From: Pseudomonadota bacterium
GTDB lineage: Bacteria > Bdellovibrionota > UBA1018
Length of the DNA: 64,000 bases
NCBI GenBank assembly: GCA_027485695.1
Contig: JAIXQO010000003.1
Coordinates: 744,001-808,000 of the forward strand
Direction: 5' to 3'
Under the pieces are notes generated by a model that ran no database searches, had not been told where the DNA came from, and worked only from the letters and a program-made list of their open reading frames with translations. Position 1 is the stretch's first letter; every line of letters starts with the position of its first letter. Position numbers and translations under genes: made by a program. Of the stretch, positions 34,104 through 43,371 are shown one piece after another.

Positions 34104-35712
34104 GCGGTTCTCCCGCGAGACTTTTGATTTCTTGATCGTCGGAGGTGGGGTGACGGGCGCGGCATGCGCTCGTGACGCTGCTTCGCGCGGATTTAGCGTC
34201 GCGCTCATTGAACAGAGTGATTTCGCCTCAGGAACCAGTTCAGGTTCCTCCAAGCTGATCCACGGCGGGCTGAGGTATTTAGAGCAATTCGAGTTCAAGC
34301 TCGTGTTCGAGGCCCTGCGAGAACGCGCGTGGCTTTTGAAATACGCTCCTCATCTGGTGCGACCACTTAAATTCTTTTTGCCGGTATATCGCTCGGATCC
34401 GCGCGGGCCGTTCATCCTGTCGCTCGGGCTCTGGCTCTATGACTTACTCGCGCTTTTTCGCGCACCCGGGATCCATCGACGTCTTAAGGTCGATCGCTTA
34501 CTCGAAGCGATGCCGGGCCTGAAGCGCCAAGGCATTCGTGCAGGTTTCGAGTACTACGATGCATCGATGTGGGATGACGTCCTTGTACTGGAGAATCTGC
34601 GTTCTGCTCATCAGTTGGGAGCCGTTTGTGTGAACTACCTCAAAGGTCGCCGTGCGATCTGGGAGAATGGTCGCGTCGTCGGTATGGAGACTGAGGACCA
34701 AGAAACGTTCGAGGCAGGGCAGGTCCGCGCGAAGTCTGTGATTTTCTGTGGTGGAGCCTGGACTGATCTCCTGGGTGAGCGCGTCGTTGACGGCGGGCAT
34801 GGCGAATGGAAGTCTTGGTTGAAACCGTCGCGTGGGGTGCACCTCGTTTTCGACAAAAAAGATTTTCCAGTCGAAGGTGCGCTCCTGATGACCCATCCTG
34901 ATGACGGACGCATCAGTTTTGTCATGCCTAGGGATGACTTGGGTTCAGGCGTTGTGATTGTTGGTACAACCGATGGACCATCGCCGCGAGATCCCGCCGA
35001 GGTCAAAGCAGAGCGCGAAGATCGCGACTATTTGCTGGATCTACTTAAACGCTATTTCCCGATTACTGCTCCCAAAGCCTCACAAATCATCAGCGAATAC
35101 GTCGGCGTGCGACCGCTCGTGGGTTTGGGTGATGAGCACGGTGGCTCTCTCTCCAAAGTCAGTCGCGAGCACCACATCGACCGTGGTCCAGGAGGAAGCG
35201 TATTCATCGCGGGGGGCAAATACACCACCCACCGATCGATGGCCGAAGAGATCGTCGATTTCGCGGTCAGAGCCTGGGAAGAAGACTACGCCAACGACCG
35301 AGCTGCGCGCGTTCCACCGTACCGGATGCCTCGAACGAGGGAGAGTTTTAACGTCACGCCGATACGGCGTAAGAGTGGGCCACATGAACATCGATTTGGA
35401 GAAGACTGGTCGCAAGTTGAGAAGCTTCAGACGGAGTTTGGCTCGTTTCAGTCTGTTTCTGACCCATCGGGATTTCCGAATCTCACGGGACAATTTGTTT
35501 ATTCGCTCAAATACGAGATGGTGAACCACCTCGAAGATTTTGTCTTGCGGCGTGCACCACTGTATCTTGCAAGACAGGACCATGGCGAACCTTGGTTCGA
35601 AGGTTTGTCCCAGGTTTGGGCGCGAGTGCTGAATAAATCTGAATCGGAACGACAAGCGGAAATCACGCGGCTTCGAGCTCGAATACTAAAAATGGAAGAG
35701 GGTTATCGATGA
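34060..35712 (+). CDS. glpD: FAD-dependent glycerol-3-phosphate dehydrogenase
   Basis: The protein has 550 residues. The N-terminal FAD-binding motif is FLIVGGGVTGAACARDAASRG, followed by the family signatures FASGTSSGSSKLIHGGLRYLEQFE and later VGVRPLVG and GGKYTTHRSMAEEI. It oxidises glycerol-3-phosphate to DHAP at the inner membrane and passes electrons to quinone. The start at 34060 overlaps aspS by 44 bp; a later in-frame start would remove the first strand of the FAD domain. The stop overlaps the DUF962 gene start (ATGA). Confidence 0.95.
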   Translation: MSLEFSYSTRRKNLERFSRETFDFLIVGGGVTGAACARDAASRGFSVALIEQSDFASGTSSGSSKLIHGGLRYLEQFEFKLVFEALRERAWLLKYAPHLVRPLKFFLPVYRSDPRGPFILSLGLWLYDLLALFRAPGIHRRLKVDRLLEAMPGLKRQGIRAGFEYYDASMWDDVLVLENLRSAHQLGAVCVNYLKGRRAIWENGRVVGMETEDQETFEAGQVRAKSVIFCGGAWTDLLGERVVDGGHGEWKSWLKPSRGVHLVFDKKDFPVEGALLMTHPDDGRISFVMPRDDLGSGVVIVGTTDGPSPRDPAEVKAEREDRDYLLDLLKRYFPITAPKASQIISEYVGVRPLVGLGDEHGGSLSKVSREHHIDRGPGGSVFIAGGKYTTHRSMAEEIVDFAVRAWEEDYANDRAARVPPYRMPRTRESFNVTPIRRKSGPHEHRFGEDWSQVEKLQTEFGSFQSVSDPSGFPNLTGQFVYSLKYEMVNHLEDFVLRRAPLYLARQDHGEPWFEGLSQVWARVLNKSESERQAEITRLRARILKMEEGYR

Positions 35713-36044
35713 GCCAATTCAAAAGTTTCAAAGAATTCTATCCATTCTACTTGGGTGAGCATTCCAACAAGACCTGTAAGCTGCTCCATTTTGCGGGAAC
35801 GACGATCGTATTCTCGATCCTCATTACGGCGTTCGCGACTGGCAACCATGCGCTGATTTGGTTCTGTCCATTAGCGGGATATTTCTTCGCTTGGCTCGGT
35901 CACTTCGTCTTTGAGAAAAATCGCCCGGCAACCTTCAAATACCCGTTCTACAGTCTGATGGGGGACTTCGTGATGTTCTTCCATTTGCTGACCGGCAAGC
36001 TCTCGTTCGAGAACGGCGCGAAGCTGCAAAGCAAGGTGTCCTAA
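35709..36044 (+). CDS. DUF962/Mpo1-like small membrane protein
   Basis: The protein has 111 residues. The family pattern is FYPFYLGEHSNKTCKLLHFAGT, a hydrophobic segment, then GYFFAWLGHFVFEKNRPATFKYPFYSLMGDF. Conserved His residues (EH, LH, GH) match those that bind Fe2+ in yeast Mpo1, a 2-hydroxy fatty acid dioxygenase. The bacterial members are less studied. Coupled to glpD by a 4-nt overlap. Confidence 0.85.
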   Translation: MSQFKSFKEFYPFYLGEHSNKTCKLLHFAGTTIVFSILITAFATGNHALIWFCPLAGYFFAWLGHFVFEKNRPATFKYPFYSLMGDFVMFFHLLTGKLSFENGAKLQSKVS

Positions 36045-36068
36045 GTCGAGCGGTTCGACGCTGTCGAG

Positions 36069-37163
36069 TTATCTGAGATTCTGAATTGCCGCTTGAAGCA
36101 CGAGCTTCGTATTGGCAGCGGTCGTCAGGGAACCGCGAAGGCGCTGGGTTGCTTCGATCTTGGAGAAAATTTCATTCCCGGTCAGCGGCCCTTTTTTGGA
36201 CGAGCGGCGTTTATCCAAGATTTTCTTTAATCGTTCGGCGAGATCGGAGTGGGTGAGCTCCGGTTGTTCGCTTTCGCCCGTGCGCGCGAGTTTGAACAGA
36301 TCCGACAGAAGCGTCTCCGAAACTTCGAGAAAGTTTTCCAAAAATTCCGGTTCGCCTGTGCCTTTGTCAAACACGGCAGGTAGCGCGGATTCCGGATCTT
36401 GCAGGATTTCTGTGCAAGCCGTGCGCAGCGCCCGCCACTCGGGCGAAAGAATGGTTTTCAAACGATCATAGCTGCCTTCGCTCAAGTGCCAAGGCGTCGT
36501 GTCGGGCGCGTTCACGCCCTCTTCGCGAAGCCCCTGTTTGAGGGTTGCTTCGGGAAGCGCCCCCAGGCGGATGAGTTGGCAGCGAGAGAGTACAGTCGCT
36601 GGAATGCGCGAAACGTCGCTCGTTGTGAAAATGAATAGCCAACCTTCCGGCGGTTCCTCGATCACTTTTAAGATCGAGTTCGCGGCCTGAATGGTCATGC
36701 GTTCAGCATTGGCGATCGAGAAAATCAGAAACGGGCTTTCGTATGCGCGTTGTCCCAGTTTTTCTTTGATACGACGGAATGGCTCTACTTTTAGGGTTTC
36801 GCCCGGCGTATCGCTTTCGATTTCATACCAGTCGAACGGTTGCCGAGTTTCGAACCTGCGGCAACGAGTGCATTTGCCGCACGGTTCAAGCCGAGTAGGA
36901 GTGGTCTGGGCAGGCTCACTGTCCATGCCGCCGCCAAAGAGCGAACCAAATCCGCCATCATCCTGCGGTTTGAATGGAGACTCCTCGCACTGAAGCGCCT
37001 GCGCGAGAAAACGCGTGAACGCTTGTTTGCCGATCCCGTGGGGACCCGCGAAGAGCAGGGTCTGTGGGACGCTTTTTTTTGCTGTCCAGGCACGAAAAAG
37101 CGGCTCTACACGTTCACGATGAACGTCGATGATCGATGGAGGTGTGTACGGAAGCTCTCTCAT
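36069..37163 (-). CDS. holB: DNA polymerase III delta-prime subunit
   Basis: The protein has 364 residues. The clamp-loader AAA+ module shows the P-loop-like FAGPHGIGKQAF, a zinc module (CGKCTRCRRF) and ILKVIEEPPEGWLFIFTTSDVSRIPATVLSRCQ, with the SRC motif. The C-terminal part is helical. It serves in the clamp loader that places the beta clamp on DNA. The Gly-rich insertion DDGGFGSLFGGG before the zinc module is unusual. It overlaps the tmk stop by 4 nt, a common tmk-holB arrangement. Confidence 0.92.
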   Translation of the reverse strand: MRELPYTPPSIIDVHRERVEPLFRAWTAKKSVPQTLLFAGPHGIGKQAFTRFLAQALQCEESPFKPQDDGGFGSLFGGGMDSEPAQTTPTRLEPCGKCTRCRRFETRQPFDWYEIESDTPGETLKVEPFRRIKEKLGQRAYESPFLIFSIANAERMTIQAANSILKVIEEPPEGWLFIFTTSDVSRIPATVLSRCQLIRLGALPEATLKQGLREEGVNAPDTTPWHLSEGSYDRLKTILSPEWRALRTACTEILQDPESALPAVFDKGTGEPEFLENFLEVSETLLSDLFKLARTGESEQPELTHSDLAERLKKILDKRRSSKKGPLTGNEIFSKIEATQRLRGSLTTAANTKLVLQAAIQNLR

Positions 37164-37810
37164 CGGCGAGCCTGCATTTTTGTTTTGAGCGGCTTCAATT
37201 TCAGGCGAGCGATGAGCTTCTCGGCCATGGTCTCTGCCGGAAATTGTTTAGCGCGAAGTTTGATGAATCGTTTTGGATTCTTGCGGATCTGCTTCAAGAA
37301 ACCACGTCGGACTTTTTCTTGGAAAGCAGTTCCTTCGCGTTCGAAACGGTTGGGGTTGGTCGCCGACTTGAGTCCGGCTTCGGGATCTACGTCGAGAAAA
37401 ACCGTAAATCGCGGAAGGGTCTTCTCAGTAGCGATGTCGTTGAGTTTTGCGATGAGCGCGTCTGGAATTCCCCGAGCCGCGCCTTGGTAAGCGAACGTCG
37501 AGTCGATGTAGCGATCACAAAGGACGATGGCTCCGCGTTTGATCGCAGGCGCGATCGTCGTCGTGTAGTGCTCGGCTCGTGCCGCTTCGTAGAGAAAGAG
37601 CTCGGTCATCCGGTTCATTTCATTTTCCAAAATGACTTGTCGGATCTGCTCGGCGACGCGGCTTCCTCCGGGCTCACGTGTGGAGACGACGTCGTATCCG
37701 TGCGATTCGAGCTGGAGTTTTAGAGCTTCAATGAGAGTACTTTTGCCGGCGCCTTCGGTGCCTTCGAAGGTGATGAGGGTGCCTGGCGCACGGGATCGCG
37801 TCTTTTTCAT
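37160..37810 (-). CDS. tmk: Thymidylate kinase
   Basis: The protein has 216 residues. It shows the P-loop FEGTEGAGKST, the DR(E/Y)-type catalytic segment REPGG, the LID-proximal DRYIDSTFAYQG and FLDVDPEAGL. It phosphorylates dTMP to dTDP, downstream of ThyA. The C-terminus is unusually basic (KLIARLKLKPLKTKMQARR). First gene of the tmk-holB unit. Confidence 0.96.
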   Translation of the reverse strand: MKKTRSRAPGTLITFEGTEGAGKSTLIEALKLQLESHGYDVVSTREPGGSRVAEQIRQVILENEMNRMTELFLYEAARAEHYTTTIAPAIKRGAIVLCDRYIDSTFAYQGAARGIPDALIAKLNDIATEKTLPRFTVFLDVDPEAGLKSATNPNRFEREGTAFQEKVRRGFLKQIRKNPKRFIKLRAKQFPAETMAEKLIARLKLKPLKTKMQARR

Positions 37811-37856
37811 CTGCGACTGGAGCTTAGCAGGCCTCGGTGGGGGAAAGAAATGCGAA

Positions 37857-38825
37857 TTATTGACGATACTCGTCAGAAGGAGCGCTGTCGCCTACGTCCG
37901 CATTGCCTGGGCTATCGGTTTCTCGCATGGCGTCGGGATTCTCTGCAGCTTCGTCGTAAACGACTCCATTGAGTCGCTCGAGTTTTTCGGCTCCTTTGGT
38001 CCGGGCTCTCGCGTTTCGGATTGGATTTCCGCTGTTTTCGTTGTCTTGCTCGTAATTTTCGCGCGCCTCGCGAACTTCGTCGGCCACCTCAGGTGGGAGA
38101 TCGTTTTCGTAAACAGCCCCGCCGTCGCGCGGAAGAGCCGCGGCTGGTTTGTTCACGGGAGCGCGGCGATCGATACGCGCCGGCGTAGTTTTCATCGACG
38201 TGTTTCCTTCGGAGAGTAGGCCGCTGCTGGATCGAGTGACCGTAGCAGATTTCGAAGGTGGTGGAGGCACAGGCTGCGTGGAGTCCGGTGTATTGATTTG
38301 TGAGATTGCTCGGGTCGGCGTCGAGCGGTTTAAAACGCGATTGATCGCGAAGAGCGCTCCTGAAATCATCAAGATCAATACGCCAATCAGTGCGAGTTGA
38401 GGGGAATATCCATTCGTAGTGCGATGAGATTTCGAAGTAGATTTTGTTGAGATCTCACTCGGTTTCGAACCGCCCGGAGATTTTGCGCGTTCACGAAGGT
38501 TTCGAATGGCCTGAAAAAGGCTGTCGGCCGGATCGAAATCGTTTTCACCTTCGACATAATGCGTTTGATTGGCCACCTCGATTTGTTCGGTCGGGCGTGG
38601 AGGAGGGCTGAAATCTTCGGACCAGGGCGATGGAGTTTTTTCGCTGAGTTCAGCGTATGCAGTCGAGAGTTCGGCCGCTTTGATCCATTCGCCGCCGAGT
38701 CTCGCCGAGGTCACTTTGGTCTCGGGAGAAATCTTGCCGATACGGAGCATCTCAACGACGTCCTTCGCGGCAAACGGTCCGGTTTTTGTGCCTCGAAGAT
38801 CGAGGTACCACTCTAATTCGCGCAT
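37857..38825 (-). CDS. Single-pass membrane protein with N-terminal GYF_2-like domain
   Basis: The protein has 322 residues from the ATG at 38825 (MRELEWYLDLRGTKTGPF). The first 60 residues fit the bacterial GYF_2 domain (W-Y-x..G..GPF....V..ML..GKI...T.V....GGEWIKA). A disordered linker precedes one transmembrane helix (LALIGVLILMISGALFAINRVL, about 150-171) and a long Pro/Ser/Glu-rich C-terminal part. GYF domains bind proline-rich peptides; in bacteria they occur in signalling or motility-associated membrane proteins. Function unknown here. Same strand as tmk, 46 bp upstream of it. Confidence 0.75.
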   Translation of the reverse strand: MRELEWYLDLRGTKTGPFAAKDVVEMLRIGKISPETKVTSARLGGEWIKAAELSTAYAELSEKTPSPWSEDFSPPPRPTEQIEVANQTHYVEGENDFDPADSLFQAIRNLRERAKSPGGSKPSEISTKSTSKSHRTTNGYSPQLALIGVLILMISGALFAINRVLNRSTPTRAISQINTPDSTQPVPPPPSKSATVTRSSSGLLSEGNTSMKTTPARIDRRAPVNKPAAALPRDGGAVYENDLPPEVADEVREARENYEQDNENSGNPIRNARARTKGAEKLERLNGVVYDEAAENPDAMRETDSPGNADVGDSAPSDEYRQ

Positions 38826-38983
38826 CCCTATCCATAAGGGTAAATCAGACGGATAAAACTGCAAAGAGCCGATTTTCTCGCAAAAAACGCCAAGATTCAG
38901 ACGAGTTGGCGCGGGTCTATTTGCGAGTTTTTTGACACTTGAGTGAGTCCAAGAAGACACGTCGAATCGTGACTAAAACGCGA

Positions 38984-39016
38984 AACCCCCCGAGAGGCGA
39001 TGGCCGCTCGGGGGTT
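38984..39016 (-). terminator. Intrinsic terminator of the beta-barrel gene at 39044
   Basis: CCCCCGAG and CTCGGGGG form a GC-rich stem flanked by AA/TT pairs. On the minus strand it is followed by TTTCGCGTTTT, 28 bp after the stop codon. Confidence 0.75.
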
Positions 39017-39043
39017 CCACAAGGTTTATTTAAACCGTGGTCC

Positions 39044-40264
39044 TTAGAGAATGGACCAGTAGAGCTCGGCGCCCCACTGCGTCGTCTGCGCGGAAACCGA
39101 TTTACCGGTCTGGAGGTTGAGGTAAGGCCAGAGGGTCAGACCTTTGGTGATGTTCCAGGTGAGTGAAGGTTCGAGGTAAGTACCGGCGTTATCCAGGCTA
39201 GTGATCGCGCGACCGTATTGATGAGTGGCTCGCATCCAGTAGCTGACCCCGATACCGAAGGTATCGTTGAACGTGTAGTTAAAGCCCGGATTCGCGGTGA
39301 ACATGAACATGTTCAGTGCGGAGTCTTCGCTTTTCGGCTGGTAGCCGTTCGGGCGACCGTAGAATCGAACCGTCGTGTTGACGTCGAACGTGAGTTTCTC
39401 ATTCAGCGTAAAGCTCACGTTTTGGCCCGTTCTGAGCTGGTGAACGAGACCCAGTCGTTTGCCGGAGTCTGCGTCGACCTCACCGCGCGTGTCGTCGGTG
39501 AGTGGTACGTAGTAGCGGAAGTCGCCGTTCCAGTTCAGGGTTTTCGTTTTTACAAACGATCCTGCGGAGAGGCGGAGGAACGGAGCGACTGGTTTAAACG
39601 TCGTGCCGTATTTGGCCGTATAGGAGTCGGTTTTGGCGTCATATTCGCGGTAGTTGGGGGTCGTCGCGAACATAGGGTTCAAGCTAAACGTCCAGTTGCC
39701 GTTCAATTTGTAGCCCAGGATGAGGTGAGTGGTGAGTTCCGTAGCACCCATGTCGAATCCCGTTGCTGGGTCGGGCTGGTAGCCTGCGAATGGTTCCACC
39801 ATCGCGGAGCCGGAGTAATAGTTGTTGATGCCGATGACGAAGTCGCTCGGTTTCTCAGCCGGAGGCGCTTTTGGCGCTGCGGCGGTCGAAGTGCCTGTCG
39901 GCGCGGCGAGCTGAATTCGAGAAGCCGAAGACTGGCGAAGGCGCAGTTGATCGGTCGAAGCTGGCTTAGGGTTCGATGCCGTCGAGCCTGGTGTAAGTTT
40001 CTGCGCGGCGACCGGAGCGGGCTTAGCGGCTGTTTTCACCGGCGCTAGGGCCGTTGGTTTGACGGGGGCAACTGCCGTCGCTTGAACGGGGAGATTGGAT
40101 TCTCCCGGAACCTGGTTAGAGATGAGTTTCTTATTCTTCAACTGCGCTTGTTTTGCGCGATCGGAGTTGGTTTTCTGAACCGCGATCGGAGCGGTCGTCG
40201 CCGCGAGCGCAGAGCTCGTGACAGTGGCGGCCAAAGCGAAGGTAATCCAATTTCTACGGTCCAT
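39044..40264 (-). CDS. Exported outer-membrane beta-barrel-like protein with Ala/Pro-rich N-terminal linker
   Basis: The protein has 406 residues from the ATG at 40264 (AGGAG about 11 nt upstream), with a signal peptide MDRRNWITFALAATVTSSALA. Residues 30-140 are a low-complexity Ala/Pro/Lys/Thr linker that could cross the periplasm or bind peptidoglycan. The remainder is amphipathic strands with aromatic ends (FVIGINNYYSGSAMV, WTFSLNPMFATTPNY, LNWNGDFRYYVPL, NPGFNYTFNDTFGIGVSYWMRA) and a final ELYWSIL. A barrel of about twelve strands is likely. Ligand unknown. Confidence 0.75.
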   Translation of the reverse strand: MDRRNWITFALAATVTSSALAATTAPIAVQKTNSDRAKQAQLKNKKLISNQVPGESNLPVQATAVAPVKPTALAPVKTAAKPAPVAAQKLTPGSTASNPKPASTDQLRLRQSSASRIQLAAPTGTSTAAAPKAPPAEKPSDFVIGINNYYSGSAMVEPFAGYQPDPATGFDMGATELTTHLILGYKLNGNWTFSLNPMFATTPNYREYDAKTDSYTAKYGTTFKPVAPFLRLSAGSFVKTKTLNWNGDFRYYVPLTDDTRGEVDADSGKRLGLVHQLRTGQNVSFTLNEKLTFDVNTTVRFYGRPNGYQPKSEDSALNMFMFTANPGFNYTFNDTFGIGVSYWMRATHQYGRAITSLDNAGTYLEPSLTWNITKGLTLWPYLNLQTGKSVSAQTTQWGAELYWSIL

Positions 40265-40620
40265 AAGATTTTGCACTCCTAAAAAAAACTGAAAGCAGCG
40301 TGGCTGCACTTTCCTAAAACTGTCTTATTTAGTCAACTAAATAAAGTCTATGTAACGGACCTTGATTCAGTCGACCCTGTTTCCTCAATCGAACAATTCC
40401 TACTAGAGCAAGTGCCCTGCCAGGATTTTGAGCGTTTTCAGGAAAACTCGGAGGATCGCCTAAAATATGAAATCCGTAGAAATATAAGAGGCTTACAGAT
40501 TTGGTATGTAGAACTTTTGGTCAGGGATTTGGCGGGGGCTTATTTTTATACTTTTCATGTGTAAACAAAATCAACACTTCGAAGCCGGCCAGTTGAGAAA
40601 TACGTCCCAGGAAAATATTC
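40265..40620. other. Gene-free region, 356 bp
   Basis: It should contain the promoter of the leftward barrel gene and the 3' flank of the next leftward gene. I see no convincing ORF, RNA gene or strong hairpin. Confidence 0.4.
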
Positions 40621-41139
40621 CTAGTAGCGGGTGAGACTCGGGCAACCTTCGACTTCGCGATCGACGCTGAAAAACACGGATGGGCTGCTGTTACAAAGCC
40701 TGCCGATATCGATGTAGTGGGTGATCGGAAACTCGCCGCTCGGATCAATCGGCTGATCCAAGGAGAATACCAATCGAAGCTGCCGGATCTTAGGGATCAC
40801 CCGGTCGGCCACTTCATTGATCACGAGGAGATTCGTCCCCATCTGTTGATCATACGTTGCGCTACGGCCTTCGTAGTCGAACCAGGGGGAGAGTCGCAGG
40901 CCGGTTTGTTGGTCGACGTAAGCGAGTTTCAAGGAGTAAAAACTGCGACCTCTTAAGAGCTGTCGTCCGCTCCAGATCGCTGCTCCAAATGCGATACTCT
41001 CTTGGGCAGAATAGTTGATGACGAACCTGGGCTCTCCGTCGATGTTGGTGAGCAAAAGGAGCTCTTCGGCAGGAATGGTGGAGGCGTGAACGCTTCCGAA
41101 GAAAATCGTAAACAAGGCGGCGTAGACGAGTTTTTTCAT
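40621..41139 (-). CDS. Exported protein of unknown function
   Basis: The protein has 172 residues with a signal peptide (MKKLVYAALFTIFFGSVHA-STIPA). The mature part looks all-beta (EPRFVINYSAQESIAFGAAIWSG, FYSLKLAYVDQQTGLRLSPWFDY, QLRLVFSLDQPID) and ends with two cysteines (RLCNSS, EGCPS) that could pair. No family recognised. Confidence 0.7.
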   Translation of the reverse strand: MKKLVYAALFTIFFGSVHASTIPAEELLLLTNIDGEPRFVINYSAQESIAFGAAIWSGRQLLRGRSFYSLKLAYVDQQTGLRLSPWFDYEGRSATYDQQMGTNLLVINEVADRVIPKIRQLRLVFSLDQPIDPSGEFPITHYIDIGRLCNSSPSVFFSVDREVEGCPSLTRY

Positions 41140-41216
41140 CGATGAAATAGACCCCTCTCCATCATGGGAGTTATTCGGGTCTACCCCAACTTTTGGAGTT
41201 TGTCTTGCCTTGAGAA

Positions 41217-41849
41217 CTAGAATTCATGAACTGACTCAGGTGCGTCACCGCTCCAAAAACGGATTCGTTTCGGATAGCCATTCACATAAGCAATTTGCCA
41301 TCCCTGGCTACCGGAGTGGTATTCCACCATTTTTTGGGGTCCGTCGTCGGTATCGTGCGAGAACCAAGTGGTGAATTTGCTTTGATCAGCAAACGTCGTT
41401 TCCTGAATCGAAAGGTCGCTGCCTGACTGATACCACTGACGGATCTCGGTACCATCCGAACCGACATAATGGGCTTGAAATGCACCGTCGTCCGTCTCGT
41501 GTTCTCGACGCCAGGTTTCATCGGGCGTGATTGCTTGGTCGTTGGCCTCGACGAAGCGGAGCGCTTCTCCGATTTGATCCTCCGTTGCGGGAATAGTCGA
41601 AGAGAGTGTTGCTTCCTCGGGTAACTCTTCGAGCCGACTCGAAGCGCTGGACGTGAGCAAGTCCGCTTTAGAAATTTGGACAAGAGGAGTGATTCGTTCT
41701 GTTTTGCTCTTGAGTTGGGCGGGGGCGCGTTTCGAACCTCGCGGTAATGCAGCGTCGTTCGGCTCGGTTTTCGTTCCGAGTCGATTCCAGCCTACCGTGG
41801 CGATGATGATCACTCCGATCAATAAACTGAGCTTCCTACCCAGCATCAT
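41217..41849 (-). CDS. Membrane-anchored protein with C-terminal YxxG-type beta repeats
   Basis: The protein has 210 residues if started at the paired Met codons (41849), which gives an uncleaved signal anchor (MMLGRKLSLLIGVIIIATVGW). After a disordered stretch, residues 120-210 consist of short strands with a repeating look (AHYVGSDGTEIRQWYQSGSDLSIQETTFADQSKFTTWFSHDTDD), reminiscent of MORN/YwqK-type repeats. No SD is evident. Function unknown. Confidence 0.6.
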   Translation of the reverse strand: MMLGRKLSLLIGVIIIATVGWNRLGTKTEPNDAALPRGSKRAPAQLKSKTERITPLVQISKADLLTSSASSRLEELPEEATLSSTIPATEDQIGEALRFVEANDQAITPDETWRREHETDDGAFQAHYVGSDGTEIRQWYQSGSDLSIQETTFADQSKFTTWFSHDTDDGPQKMVEYHSGSQGWQIAYVNGYPKRIRFWSGDAPESVHEF

Positions 41850-42186
41850 AAAATTGTAGGGAATGCTCGGGGGGGATAGCAAGACTAAGCTCGCGGGCTC
41901 GATCAAAATGCCAGTGGTTGAGAACTGTGCTCTGGCGAAAAGGTGACGGTTTGATCGGTGCTCTTTGGATTCTATAGATATTGTTTATTGGGCGAAAATC
42001 AGATTGACGAAAAGGGTCCCAACCGTAGGAATTACCTCAGTGCCTTTTGAGCCGAGTTGAAAAGAAACGGGAGTGATCCGGCTGAGTCTTCATTTGCAGC
42101 GATGACTGGGATAGGGTCCGGAACGTTTGAAAAATCTTAGGGGACACTAGTCGATTTTCGGTGTGACTGATGCTAGGTCTCATTAC
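41850..42186. other. Gene-free divergent region, 337 bp
   Basis: It lies between divergent starts at 41849 and 42187. An AT-rich patch around 41980-41995 could be a promoter. No RNA gene or significant repeat seen. Confidence 0.4.
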
Positions 42187-43128
42187 ATGCAAAGAGTGCG
42201 AGAATATGCCGGTTGGACATTGGGAATCTGGTGGCTGTTTTTCGGTTGTTCAACGGCGGAGCCGGTCCGGAAGAATTCCGATCCACAATACGTCGAGGAC
42301 GGTTCATTTGCGCCCCGTGCGGTAAGTCCTGCTTTTACGGATCGTCACCCTCGTCTCTGTTTCGATCAAGGGCACCACAATCTCGCGATTAGAAAAGAGC
42401 GGTATCAGCCGATCCTCGGTCTACTGGAGAGCGATGGTTTTCAGATCCATCGCCTGGAGAGCAGTTTCCAAAAGAATGATCTCAAGAGCTGCGACATTCT
42501 CTACATTTCTGCGGCGCTTGGGTTCACGGACACCCGACAGCGAGAACTCGCGCGACGACCGGCATTTACGAAAGACGAGATTCGAGCGATTTCCGAGTGG
42601 GTGAAAGAGGGTGGCGGGATTTTTCTAGCCACTGACCACCGACCGATGGCTGACTCAATGGAAAGTCTCGTCGAGGCGTTCGGAGTCGAAGGAAGCATTC
42701 TCAGTGTCCGTGCGCCGCGCCCGATGGAGCCATTTCAAGAGAGCGGAATTTTTGAGATCTCAGGCGAGCAGCTTACTTCGGATCATCCGGTGATTCGCGG
42801 ACGTGATCCGAGTGAGCAGGTCAAAAGACTTTTTTGGTTTTACGGCGGAAGTTTCAAACCGGTTCAGTCGTCGGATTCGATTTTGAGAATCGGTTCTGGA
42901 TTCAAGTTCGTTGACTCGGAAGATGAATCCAAGAAAATCTCAGACTATAGCGCGCTCGGCGTTGCGATGAGTTTTGGCAAAGGTCGAATGATCGCGGTCG
43001 GCGATGGAACGATGCTGACCTCTAAATTCGATACGATCTCTGGTCAGAGAACGGGCATCAACCGACCTGGTTCCGACAATGTACAGTTTTCGCTCAATGC
43101 GTTTCGGTGGTTAGTCAGACTGTATTGA
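42187..43128 (+). CDS. Lipoprotein with DUF4350/GATase-like domain
   Basis: The protein has 313 residues from the ATG at 42187, which yields a lipoprotein signal (WTLGIWWLFFGC, Cys acylated). The body reads LCFDQGHHNL, then a helix, GFQIHRLESSF, CDILYIS, EIRAISEWVKEGGGIFLATDHRPMADS, the pattern of DUF4350 and related class I GATase-like folds found in gliding or envelope proteins. Catalytic residues of true amidotransferases are not evident. The C-terminus has GKGRMIAVGDGTMLTS and RWLVRLY. Role unknown, probably envelope. Confidence 0.75.
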   Translation: MQRVREYAGWTLGIWWLFFGCSTAEPVRKNSDPQYVEDGSFAPRAVSPAFTDRHPRLCFDQGHHNLAIRKERYQPILGLLESDGFQIHRLESSFQKNDLKSCDILYISAALGFTDTRQRELARRPAFTKDEIRAISEWVKEGGGIFLATDHRPMADSMESLVEAFGVEGSILSVRAPRPMEPFQESGIFEISGEQLTSDHPVIRGRDPSEQVKRLFWFYGGSFKPVQSSDSILRIGSGFKFVDSEDESKKISDYSALGVAMSFGKGRMIAVGDGTMLTSKFDTISGQRTGINRPGSDNVQFSLNAFRWLVRLY

Positions 43129-43371
43129 GGCCGAGAGCTCGTGACCGATTTCAGGAGTGGTTTACTCTATGAGCGTAAGGGAATCGTATGAATGACCTGC
43201 GTCTTTGAGTGGGACCGGTCGATGATCCATCCGTGAATGAATACAAAACGTCTGAAACGCTTTAGGTCGGCCTCCATTCGGTCCGCATCATCGACCTTGG
43301 AGTGTTTTGGTATGGTTTGCTCTCATATTTTACATCATTAATGTTCATTTCTGAAAAACGAGAGGCCGCAA

